64,000 nt of DNA from Miscanthus floridulus (lineage: Eukaryota; Streptophyta; Magnoliopsida; Poales; Poaceae), in the NCBI RefSeq assembly GCF_019320115.1, contig NC_089584.1, forward strand, positions 106,471,799 through 106,535,798, given 5' to 3'. A program made the position numbers and the translations under genes. Positions within the stretch are counted from its first letter, which is position 1. The number at the start of each line of letters is the position of its first letter. Shown here in pieces: positions 45,985 through 56,680 of this stretch. Under the pieces are notes generated by a model. That model was not told where the DNA came from and searched no databases. It saw only the letters and a list, made by a program, of their open reading frames with translations.

Positions 45985-48179
45985 AACCTTTGCGCATTCT
46001 GATGTTAAACATTAGGCCATGGATGGCTAGCCATGGTATCTGCTGGGTCCTAGGTGCACATGTGCGCTTCGGGAGCCTTCACTTCATCATCACGGTGGAA
46101 GGAGAGTTGGCATTGGCTCACGCTGCCATCCAATCTCTCCCCTCCATCGGCCTCAACCATGAGAGGCTTGAGCTCTAGCTCGATGTCTCCCTTGGACCCC
46201 ATCAGTCTAGGGAGGACCAGCGCTGCCTCACCCTTTCTAACGCCAATGACATGGCATGGTTTTTTGGAGGAGGGTCCCTCTCTCCAGAACACCACGTATG
46301 GAGCACCCCAACAATGCTTCCGTTCGGTCTCCACAATGCCACAACAACCGTTGGCCACCTTGTGGAATGACGCATGGTCTTGTCGCCCATGAACAACGAG
46401 TTCATGGGGGTGATTGAACACATCACAGAATCTCTCCACAACCTCCTCACAGAGGAGCTAGGGTCATCCTCTAGCTCTGACTCTAGCAGGGGGAGCCATC
46501 ACCCCTCCTAAGAATGCTTCATGATGGGCACCCCCGAGGGACACATCAAAAGCATCCTCGTGGAGGAGGCTACCCCAGCGGGCAACCTCAGCGATGAAAC
46601 CAAAGGGGAGATGGTGGCCCCACCTCGCATGGGGGTGGAGCAACTGAAAGCTTGACAGTGGGAGATCAAGGAAGCACGACTCTAGCTTGTGCAGGAATAC
46701 GCGGAGCTCGATCAGGATCGAGTGCCGTGGAGACGATGGGTGCGCACGCACCATGGCCCATGATTTAAACCGAAGGATCATCGCCGACAATGAAGGCCTT
46801 CCTCGCTTCGCCCAGGCAAGCTAGAACATCACCGCTACGACGACCTTGCTCCATGGCCTTCTAGAGGCCGCAACGCCCAAGGATCATCATGCCCACCGTG
46901 AGATTCGCACGCTGCTCGAGCATGCGGTGGCATAGCTAGCAGAGAGCTCATTGTCTCAGCGACGTGAGCTCTACACCAGCCAGCGCACACCCTTGGGGTG
47001 TCTCGATAGGGATGCATCGGTCCACCAGGCACCATAGGGTGGCAAGCAACACATCGTTGTCCTGGTGCATCAGCATCTTGGACATAATCGTGACACACGT
47101 AGCACTCTCGATAGCTGTAGACGTACCTATGGCGACCTAAGAGAAGGAGCCCACCGCGGCTATCATCCTCGTCGTGGCGGACGCTATGACAGTGGCGAGG
47201 ACCAAAGCTTAATCCTCGGCCTACCGGGCCTTTAGGCCTTCGGCCGTCACATCCACAACGTTGTTTCCTGCCAAGGTACCGACCACCAGCCAACATCCTG
47301 AAGTACTCTAGGGAAACAAACCCTAGACTATGGCTCAAAGACTATCAGCTTGCCTGCCAAGCCGGTGGTGTGGATAATGATGACTCTATTATCCGCAACC
47401 TTCCACTATTCTTAGCCGACTCAGCACGAGCGTGGTTGGAACACCTACCGTCCAATGCAATCTAGAGTTGGGCAGATCTGAAGAAGATCTTTGTGGGGAA
47501 CTTCTAGGCCACATATAAGTGCCCTAGGAACCCCTGGGACCTCAAGAACTACCATCAGAAGGCCGGTGAGACCCTCCATGGGTACATCCGGTGCTTCTCC
47601 CGATAGTGCAATGAGCTCCCTAACATCACCGACGCTGATGTTATAGGAGCCTTCCTATCCAAGAGTACCTGCAAGTTTTTGGTTCATAAACTAGGATGCA
47701 AGGACCCGCGAACCACCAAGGAACTCTTAGACATCGCCACTAGCCACACCTTAGGAGAAGAGGCGGTCGAAGCGATCTTTGATCATCTCAAGGGCAAGGC
47801 AAGGTGGGATGAGGATGCCGATGAAGGCACCTCCTATCATTCTGCCAAAAAGAAGAACAAGAAGCAATGGTGTGAGGACTCGCTCTTGGCCACTGCTGAC
47901 CACAAGGGTGGTCGAAAGCCCACAGAGCGCACTCTGAACCACTTCAAAAAATTACTCGAGGGACCATGCCTGAACCATGCCTTCCTAATTAAGCATCTAT
48001 TCAAGGACTGTAGCCTCATGCGGCGGTTCTTGTCCAGAGGCTCCAAGAAAGGAGAGCACGAAAAGGACCCTGTCCCCACTGTGGATGACACCGAGGAGAA
48101 GGACGACGGCTTTCCAATGTCAGACGGCTACCTTATGATCTTTGGAGGATCAGTAGCCCATGACTCCAAACATCGTTAG
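45985..48179 (+). pseudogene. Element D gag remnant
   Basis: The part up to about 47290 is heavily shifted. A readable gag core begins near 47310: WLKDYRLACQAGG, ADSARAWLEHLP, DLKKIF, YIRCFSR, then the frame 47679-48179 with KELLDIATSHTLGEEAVEAIF and a Lys/Asp-rich tail. In-frame TAGs at about 47462, 47506 and 47605 interrupt it. No CCHC knuckle is recognised. Confidence 0.82.
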
Positions 48180-48203
48180 AAGGTCGCACGCCGCGAGGTC
48201 TAA

Positions 48204-48830
48204 ATGGCCAAACTAGCCACACCTCCCTTCCTCCGGTGGTCAGAGTCCGCCATAACCTTTGATCGGACCAACCATCCGGAGAGCGTCCCACATCCAGGGA
48301 GATATCCGCTCATGGTTGACCCGATCGTTAGCCCGAAGTGGCTCACCAAAGTACTAATGGATGGAGGCAGCGACCTCAACATCATGTACGCCAAGACACT
48401 CAATGAAATGGGCATCGATCGGACATGCCTCCGCCCCACCCGAGCACCTTTCTACGGCATTGTGCCTAGGAAGTAGGCCATGCCACTTGGGTAGATCGAT
48501 CTGCTTGTTATCTTCGGGGATCAGTTCAATTATAGAACTAAAACCCTCACCTTTGAGGTGGTTGGGTTCCCCGGAACCTTCCATGTCATCCTGGGATGTC
48601 CATGCTATGCGAAGTTCTTGGATGTCCCTAGCTATACATACCTCAAGCTAAAAATGCCACCCCCCATGGGGTCATCACTGTCGGCACCTCCTTCTAGCAC
48701 GCCTATGAGTGCGAGGTCGAGTGCTGCGGTCACACCACAGCGATCGTCGCCTCCAGGGAGCTCGCCGCCCTCAAGGAGGAGGTCACCAAAGAAGCACCCG
48801 ACGTGAAGAAGTTGACCGGGTCATTCGAAT
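48204..48830 (+). pseudogene. Element D aspartic protease remnant
   Basis: The frame 48204-48476 has LMDGGSDLNIMYAKTL, with the D-G-G-S active site at 48359-48370. After a TAG at 48474 it continues GFPGTFHVILGCPCYAKF. This matches gypsy retroviral-type proteases of the Tat group. Confidence 0.82.
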
Positions 48831-48982
48831 TGACAGAGGGCTCTAAAGAAGTCCTCATAGACCCTAGGAGCACCGAGGGTAAAACAGTGCACGTTGGTAC
48901 CACACTTTCCTCCGAATAGGAAGGTGCGCTCGTCGGCTTCCTCCACGCTAACAGTGACATCTTTGCATGGAAACCTTCGGAC

Positions 48983-49800
48983 ATGCTGGGCATCCCGAGG
49001 GAAGTCACTGAGCATACCTTGAAGATCCACCTAGGCTCCAAGCTAGTGAAGCAATGCCTGTGTCGCTTTGACAAGGAGAAACGCAAGGCCATTGGTGAAG
49101 AGATAGCAAAACTTTTGGCAGCCGGGTTCATCAAGGAAGTATACCACCCAAAGTGGTTAGCCAATCCCGTTCTTGTATGAAAGAAGAGCAAGAAATGGAG
49201 GATGTGTATTGATTATACGGGTCTCAACAATGCATGCCCAAAGGATCCATTTCCTTTACCATGCATAGACCAAAATAGTCAACTCTACCTCGGGGTGTGA
49301 AACCCTCTGCTTCCTTGATGCATACTCCAGGTACCATCAAATCACGATGAAAGAATCCGACTAGCTCCTGACATCATTCTTGACCCCCTTCGGATCATTC
49401 TGCTACACCTTAATGTCATTCGGTCTGAAGAACATTGGGGCTACATACTAGTGTTGTATGTTCAAATGCTTCGAGGACCTCATTAGGTGAACCATTGAGG
49501 CCTACGTTGACTACATCATGGTCAAGTCCAAATAGGTTGGCCACCTTGTTGCCGATCTTGAATAGACCTTTGCAAAACTCCAAGAGAATGTCATCAAACT
49601 CAATCTCGAGAAGTGTGTTTTCGGGGTCCCGAGGGGCATGCTGCTCGGCTTCATCATTTCCGAGTGTGGCATCAAAGCCAACCCAAAGAAAATCTCAGCC
49701 ATCACAAGGATGGGCCCGATTTAGAACATAAAGGGGGTTTAGCGAGTCATAGGGTGCCTCGCCGCACTCAGCCAATTCATCTCACGCCTTGGCAAATGAG
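48983..49800 (+). pseudogene. Element D reverse transcriptase remnant, catalytic box mutated
   Basis: Motifs include RFDKEKRKAIGEEIAKLLAA, GFIKEVYHPKWLANPVLV, KWRMCIDYTGLNNACPKD and, after a frame change, LEKCVFGVP. The catalytic box reads YVDY at 49503-49514 in place of YVDD, so the second Asp is lost. Several TAG stops occur. Confidence 0.88.
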
Positions 49801-49809
49801 GTCTCCCCC

Positions 49810-50170
49810 TTTATCGACTCTTGAAGAAAGCCGACCGCTTCGAGTGGACATCCGAGGCCCAGGAGGCACTTGACATGGTCAAACTGCTTCTGACAAAGGC
49901 CCCGATCTTGGTTCCTCCAACTGATGGAGAATCCCTTCTGCTATACATAGCAGCCACCACGCAAGTGGTCAGCGCTGCCCTAGTAGTGGAGCAGGAAGAA
50001 GAGGGGCATGCCCTCAAGGTGCAGCACCCTGTGTACTTCATCAGTGAGGTACTATCCAACTCTAAGACCCACTACTCCCAAATCCAGAAGCTCTTGTATG
50101 CCATCCTCATCACCAAGAGGAAGCTATGCCACTACTTTGAGTCACACCCAGTGATGGTCATGACATAGTT
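49810..50170 (+). pseudogene. Element D first RNase H domain
   Basis: The frame contains FEWTSEAQEALDMVKLLL, LLLYIAATTQVVSAALVVEQ and SEVLSNSKTHYSQIQKLLYA, the gypsy RT-connection/RNase H region. It ends at a TAG after VMVMT. Confidence 0.85.
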
Positions 50171-50339
50171 CCCCCTCAGCGAGGTCATCCAAAGCTAGGA
50201 TGCCACGGGAAGAACCACAAAGTGGGTGCTCAAGTTGATGGATCAGGGCATTACGTATGCCTCCTGAACGGCGATCATGTCCTAGGTGTTAGCTGACTTC
50301 ATCATGGAATGGACCAAGGTCCAAACACCACCGGTGGTC

Positions 50340-50806
50340 GTCGACCAAGAGTACTGGACGATGTACTTCACCAGATCATTGATGAAAAAGGGCGTCAATG
50401 TGGGGCTGGTCTTCGTATCGCCCCTCAGGGTACGCATGAGGTACATGGTTCATCTGCATTTCCCCTTATCCAATAATGTGGCTGAGTATGAAGCACTCAT
50501 CAACGGCCTATGCATTGCCATCGAGTTGGACATCTGATGCGTCAACATCTGAGGCGACTCCCAGCTAGTCGTTAACCAAGTCATGAAGGAGTCAAGCTGT
50601 CACGATGCCAAGATGGCTGCATACTGCCAAGAAGTCCAACGACTGGAGGATAAATTCGATGGCCTCGAACTCAATCACATCCCAAGGTGCCTCAATGAGG
50701 CGGCTGACACGCTTGCGAAGGCGACATCTGGCCAAGAGCCAGTGGCAACAGGTGTCTTCGCTAATGAGCAAAACAAGCCCTCGATGTGCCATGAAGGGTC
50801 AGAGTA
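50340..50806 (+). pseudogene. Element D second (archaeal-type) RNase H domain
   Basis: Reads WTMYFTRSLMKKG, NNVAEYEALINGLCIAIE, GDSQLVVNQVMKESSCHDAK and LNEAADTLAKATSG, the aRNH extra to the usual gypsy RNase H in Tat elements. The Glu (EYEAL) and second Asp (GDSQL) remain. The first catalytic Asp, expected in YFDGS, is replaced in YFTRS. Two stops near 50535-50552 interrupt the frame. Confidence 0.82.
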
Positions 50807-50929
50807 GGCCCATGATGGTCCGCTCGATCTAGCCTCGGGGGCTAACCAACCTACGGCTCTGTCTGGGCCCAAGGTCATGGAGATAGAACAAGATCTAGTA
50901 ACAGAGCCTAACCCTCTGACTGACTAAAG

Positions 50930-52160
50930 AATTCTCTACCTCAACTACCTCCTCCATGACACGCTACCGATAGATAAGATAGAAGCTCGATGGCTCGCAC
51001 ATCATGCCAAGTCCTTCATTCTTGTAAAGGGCAAACTCTACAAATGAAGCCACACTGGGATCCTGTAGCTCTGCATCCCCATCGAATAGGGGAAGCATTT
51101 GCTGGGCGATGTCCACGGTGAGGTCTGTGGTCACCATGCCGTGCCTAGAACCTTGGGTTGAAACACATTCCGACAGGGCTTCTATTGGCCCACTACAGTA
51201 GCTAACGCCGAACAAATCATGCGCACCTACGAAGGGTGTCAGTACTACGCTTGGCAAACTCACCTCCCGGCCTAGACACTCTAGATGATCCCCATCACGT
51301 GGCCCTTTGAGGTTTGGGGGCTCGATCTGGTTGGGCCTCTCAAGAAGGTGCCTAGAGGATACACCCACTTGCTTGTCACCATAGACAAGTTCATGAAATG
51401 GATAGAAGCTTAGCCGATCTCTGCGATCAAGTCCAAGCAAGCCGTATTGTTCTTCCTTGACATTATCTATCACTTTGGAGTCCCAAACTCCATCATCATG
51501 GACAATAGTACATAGTTCACTAGAAAAAAGTTCCTTTGATTCTGTGATGAATACCACATCCGGGTCGATTGGGCCGCTATCGTGCACCCCCGAACGAACG
51601 GGCAGGTCGAGCGCACAAATAACATGGTCCAATAGGGCCTTAAGCCTAGGATCTTCAATCAGTTGAACAAGTTTGGAGCATGGTGGGTCACCGAGCTCCC
51701 TGTGGTACTCTGGAGCCTAAGGACAACTCCCAGCCGAGCCACTAGCTACACGCCTTTCTTCATGGTCTACGGTTCTAAGGCCATCCTCTCAACCGATCTC
51801 AACTATGGAGCACCAAGGATAAGATCATACAATGAACAGGGAGCCAAGGCATCCCATGAAGATGTCATGGGCTAGCTAGACAAAGCTCATGACGTTGCCC
51901 TCCTCCGCTCGGCCAAATACCAGCAGGTGTTGCAATGGTACCACAGCCGATGGGTGCGAGACCAAGCCTTCAACATTGGGGACCTGGTTCTCCACCTCGT
52001 GCAGAGCAACAAGGACCGCCATAAGCTCTCCCTGACCTAGGAGGGGCCATATGTCATCATGGAAGTACTCTAGTGAAACGCCTACAAGTTGAAAACCATC
52101 GACGGCGAGGTCTTCACCAGCACTTGGAACATTGAGCAGCTATGTCATTTTTACCCCTAA
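50930..52160 (+). pseudogene. Element D integrase remnant
   Basis: Reads HHAKSFILVKGKLY, PFEVWGLDLVGPLKK, THLLVTIDKFMKWIEA, HPRTNGQVERTNN, ELPVVLWSLRTTPSRAT and a C-terminal NIGDLVLHLVQSNKD to EVFTSTWNIEQL. The catalytic Asp and Glu positions are visible around stops at about 51412, 51511 and 51540. It ends at a TAA near 52160. Confidence 0.88.
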
Positions 52161-53309
52161 ATAAATGCATACTTTCTCTTATCTGTTTTGTCATCAAAAT
52201 CCCTGATCTTTTGTGACATTTGACCCCTACAAATGCGAGGGGTTGGACCTCACTCAGGGGCTAGTATGAGTACATTTATCTTACAAACATTGTCTGTGTT
52301 TTCCCTCTTTTCTCATGGTAAGTCCTGAGGGCTAGGATTTCGGGAACAAACTATGAGTATAACTTGTAGGACTACGGGAAACCCATGCCCCAGTGGCTAC
52401 AGTCTCCTTGCTCACCAGCGTGATCAGGATTGGCTCACCCGCACCCTGAGCTTTTTGCGACTGTAACTACGAGAAGGGTCAAAAGGCACTGAACCTCTTC
52501 TACAAAAATAGGGAGAAGAGCTAAAAAGCTATTTGTCGTAACAAAATTTAAGAACTTGTTCATTTTTGCACAAATTCATCGCTTATAAAGTGATTTCATC
52601 ACAAAAAGGGCTGATGTATTCATAAATACAAAAAACTGTTCCCATAGGGGCTCCCCCACAACTTAAACAATTACATTTTTTGACTAGTTCTACTCTAAGT
52701 ACTACCACGGCCGCCACGCCACGCTCTCCATTGGCAACGTTCTACCGCTCTACGGGATCCATGAGGGTGCCATCATCTACAACGTTGAGCACCACGCTGG
52801 TGACCGTGGTGTCTTTGCCGGGGCATCCAGGGACTATGCCATCATGATTAGCCGCAACCCTAACAATGGCACCTGGATGGGGGTGCTGCTTACCGAAGAA
52901 TGGCCGCCATGGCTGATGGATGTCTCTGACATCTCATCAAACTTCATGAACTAGCCGATCTGAGCAACTGCAAGGGCAAAACCCACCATCGACGTAGTCC
53001 TGGGTGGCTTCCCCACCGACAAGGCTCGCATAGAGAGGATTCTCGGAAGAAGCCTACGTATGGCTCCATCCCGATGAAGGCCTCGTAGACAATGACAAAG
53101 CTGATGACGCTCAGCATCATCTAGTGTGTCTCCTCCTTCGGTAGAAGCAGCCCCATCTCGGCGAAGGTGGCCAGCACCATCTCATCTATGTTGGATGACC
53201 TCTAGCTCGACATCGCGCTTTGGATTCACGAACAGATCTACGAGTTCTCCCCTCCGTCACATTACCCTCTCTCACTTAGGAATCGCCGTGATGCAACAGG
53301 TGTGACCTT
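52161..53309 (+). other. Element D spacer between integrase and antisense ORF
   Basis: Apart from the RPL8 fragment (52700-52873), mostly noncoding. On the minus strand part of 52870-52960 could be a continuation of the antisense ORF (readable pieces such as [11 protein letters not shown]). Confidence 0.5.
52700..52873 (+). pseudogene. RPL8: Captured fragment of cytosolic ribosomal protein L8 (uL2)
   Basis: One open frame of 58 codons reads [20 protein letters not shown], then [20 protein letters not shown], then ISRNPNNGT. This is the well-conserved middle of eukaryotic uL2/RPL8, including the motif around NVEHH-GDRG and the NP-NGT turn; from memory about three quarters of the residues match plant RPL8. 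The match begins and ends abruptly, with no intron. It lies in sense orientation downstream of pol in element D. It cannot give a ribosomal protein by itself. Confidence 0.9.
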
Positions 53310-55425
53310 GACTAGCTATGCCATGCCCATCATGGTCGACGCAACAGGTGTGGCCGATAGCTCTGCTCGCTCCAACGTCGGCAGCGAAACTACTTCCATC
53401 GCCGGTTGTGTGGCAACCTTTGAGGGCGCCCTCTCAGCCTTGCTGACCGCTTGACCCATCGAGGGCATAGGCACCACCACAGGTGGCACCAGATTGGTCG
53501 ACGAGGCTATGACACTGGCTCTGCTCTCGCCCAAAATAGGAGCAACGTCTGGCAATGGCCCCCGCCTTGCCTGAAGGGCGATGGTCTTCTTGGGCACTAG
53601 CACTATGGAAGTGCCCCATCTGACCCATCTCCCAACACTGCAGAAGAGACAAAAGGCATGAAAAACAGAGAATAACAAAGAAAGAGAGAGAAAATAGAGA
53701 AAAACAGAGGAGTCAGCAACTTACGTTGGCGCTATTGGGTGGTGGAGACGTTTGCGGGATGAACCCCTAGCTCCCTACTCCACCTCATTGGGATGGGACC
53801 ATTTTGAGCCCATCCCCTGAGCTCCCAAGCCAAGGGGCTTGCCTCCCTCGTATCTAGGGGCACAGCAGCAGAGCCACTCCCCTCTCTCGACCCTCGGGCA
53901 CGGCGGTGGATCCGCCAGCCCCCGCTGGCTCTTAGGGCACGGCGATGGGTCCGCCCGCTCTCGCTAGCACCTCGGGAGTAGTGACAGACCTGCCCATCCC
54001 CACTGGTTCCTTAAGCATGGCGGCAAGGCTACTCCCTCCTGCTAGCACCTTAGGCGTGGCGGTAGATGTGCCAGCCCCTAATGGTTCTAAAGATAGGCCG
54101 ATGGTTCGGCCCACCTCCTCCGGCCTCACGGCTGCACCTTCCCTTTTGTGGGATGGGAAGGGTCCCTACATTGATGAGTGGGTACCTATTAGCATGTCCT
54201 CGCTTCCTAGGTCACCCCACTCGGTGTCTACGACTACCTCGTCATCATTCTCATCATCATCGTTGTCATCATCATCATTGTCTATCTCCTCTCCTCGCTC
54301 TCGTGCCTACAGTTTTCGCTGCTTCCTTTTCCTCTCGACCTCCTTTGTCTTCTTCTACCACTCAGCCGTGGTGCGATTCACCACCACCATGAGCGGATCC
54401 TTTGGTAGCGGAGCCACGTAGTCCATTAAGACGAGCCTCTTCGGCTGGTCCTGCTATCTCAATATTAGCATCAAGGGGTCGGGAGTTCAATAAAAAAGGA
54501 GGCATGGGGAAAGAGAACTTATGAAGTCAATGTACCCTAGTTTTGGTCGCATTGGGGGGTGCCCTGGCACCGGATACACAAAATCGAGGGCGATGCCAGC
54601 ATTGTCCCACGAAGGTTCCATTGCCTCCTTGATGCGTTGCGCCACTTCAGAGGGGAGAGCGCTCCATCGGTGAGTGCCGTCCCATCAAGCGACACTCTAG
54701 GTGCCATCAGGTACTGGGGAAGTGTGTGACTCATCAGCGGTGCCACCCTCCGCATATGATAGGAGTCGATGATCCCCGACCCCTTCACACCCCTTTCCTT
54801 CAGAATGCGGATGGGGGTGAGATGGTACTAGATTTTCTTCTTGTTTTATCTGGGACCCCCACTTCCTCCATGATTCTAGGTCCTCTTCGATGAGGCATCC
54901 AGTGAATGCTAGCAAGGGGGCGGCTGCATCGTTCTTGATGTAGAACCAATGCGAATGCCACCCCTTATTGGAGGTCAACAAACACATCGATGGGTATTCG
55001 TTCACCCGGTTGTTGCGGAGCTGAATGCCAGTGCATCCTATTGGCACGCTCAGCTCCTGCCTCTTCTCCCACTTCTTTAGGAGGGTAACGGCGAAGAAAT
55101 GCCACCACAGGTCAGAGTGGGGACTAATCCCCAAGAACCCCTTGCATAGGGCGATGAACGACGCAATATGCTGGATCCTATTGGAAGTGAGGTGCTACAA
55201 CTCCACATTATTGTAGTTCAGCAACCCCCAAAGGAACTTGAGGGCAGGGGTGGCAAATCCTAGCTCATGAAAGTGAGAGAAGGACACAACATAGCCATCG
55301 AGCAGCGATGATGCGTCCTCATTGCTGGGCAGCCGCCACTCCTCGGTGGCGGTCCACGCACAAAGAAGGCCACGGTGAACGAGGCCCTCTAGGCGCTAGA
55401 GGGTGACATCAGATCTACACCATGC
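53310..55425 (-). pseudogene. Antisense ORF of element D with Transposase_28 (PF04195)-type domain
   Basis: On the minus strand from about 55420: EGLVHRGLLCAW, EEWRLPSNEDAS, GYVVSFSHFHELGFATP, FLWGLLNYNN, IQHIASFIALCKGFLGISPH, LWWHFFAVTLLKK, YPSMCLLTSNKGWHSHWFYI. These are hallmarks of the plant 'putative gypsy type transposon' domain. Further on come an acidic, Asp-rich tract (about 54290-54240) and a low-complexity Pro/Ala/Gly region. Stops at about 55405, 55195, 54715 and 54360 show decay. The product's function is unknown; an ORF of this type, opposite to gag-pol, is a known feature of some Tat elements. Confidence 0.8.
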
Positions 55426-56231
55426 TACATTAGACAATTGGGGTGGTTAGATGCAAGTTTGACAGTGGCTGTGATGTGGGTACGGGAGGCTCAGGCGATT
55501 GGCGATGAAGATTGTAGATGCAAAGGCAAGGAGGCAAAGTATGAAACCCTAAGGGTGAACCCCTTGTTTTATAGGGCGATGGATGCAAGGAAGGCAACCG
55601 TCTACCTAGATCTCTATGTCTGCCACGATACGCCACCACGTTGTGTTGTGAGATATGCGCCCATAATCCTTATCCTTTCCCACCAAAGTCATGCTGGATG
55701 TTTCACCTTCCTGGGCAAACCAGGACTCTTTTTCCGCAGAAGGGATATGGGTCAAAAAAGAGTTGCTTTGGCCCGCCTGGGCCCAGGAGTTCAAGGGCTA
55801 GCCCAATGGTTTCGATGGCCATCCCAACGAATGGTGGGCCTATGAGCAGCCAAAACTTAGGCACATAAACCTCAAGGGAGTCTTGATCCGCCATCGAGTC
55901 TCAACCAGGCTGACCCTGGACAAATCCTCATGAATAGGATACTAGGGTTCCCTTTAAACTATCTAGTTGATCAAAATGCCAAATCTCACAGCCATACCCA
56001 TGGAGGGTCCAAATTACCCCCTAGGTGATTCTATCCGAATCACCCAGGGGCTTGGGCAACACCCAATGGGTGGGCTCACGTGCACCCTTTGGTGAACCAA
56101 AACACCCCCGGGCGATTCTATTGGAATCACCTGGGGGCTACACCCATCGGGTACGCTCACACGCATCCTCTAGCAAGTCAAATCACCCCCTGGGTGATTC
56201 TGTCCAAATTTCTTGGGGGCTCAGGGGCTAC
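55426..56231 (+). other. Element D 3' untranslated region and polypurine tract
   Basis: Short frames only. Imperfect repeats of a block with cacccaggggctt...ggtgattct... recur between 56010 and 56220. The end, cttgggggctcaggggctac, is purine-rich and abuts the 3' LTR. Confidence 0.6.
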
Positions 56232-56680
56232 TATTGGGGACCGAATATTGGGGTACCCAAAGAGGAGGACCTAATAACCATCAAATGTTGATGCTTCCGA
56301 ACAGACGAGGACACAACTACACTTCTTGCCCAACGACCAAAGGATGGCTTCGCCTTGCTCGACCCCTGGGGGCAAACTCCACCTCGCCCGACTGACTGAG
56401 GGTTGGCTCTACCTCGCTCGACCCCCAAGGGCTGGCTCCGTGCTCGCCCAACATCTGAGGGTAGGCTCCATCTCACCCGACGTTTGAGGGAAGGCTCCAT
56501 CTCACCCGACATCCAAGGGCTAGGCTCCGCCTTGCCCGACGTTCGAGGGCAGGCTCTGCCTCACCCAACATCTAGGGGTAGGCTCCGCCTCACCCGACAT
56601 CTAGGGGCAGACTCCACCTCGCCTAATGTCCGAGGGTAGGCTTTGCCTCACCCAACATCTAGGGGCAGACACCGCCCGGC
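56232..56680 (+). repeat. Element D 3' LTR, first 450 bp
   Basis: Repeats the 5' LTR from 44532, including the tandem array (56342-56676). It breaks off at 56680 where the LTR of element E begins; the remainder should lie beyond the window. Confidence 0.88.

Larger units (their letters stand above)
44532..56680 (+). mobile_element. Element D: Tat-lineage Ty3/gypsy retrotransposon, decayed
   Basis: Plus-strand element: 5' LTR, primer-binding site, gag, protease, RT, RNase H, a second (archaeal-type) RNase H, integrase, a spacer with a ribosomal-protein fragment, an antisense ORF, polypurine tract and the first 450 bp of the 3' LTR, where element E interrupts it. Two RNase H domains and the antisense ORF point to the Tat lineage. 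More than twenty in-frame stops are seen in pol. It sits within the MULE transposase. Confidence 0.92.

Noticed and set aside
54066..54421. Ser- and His-rich plus-strand frames
   Set aside because: Opposite strand of the acidic tract of the antisense ORF (cat/atc repeats).
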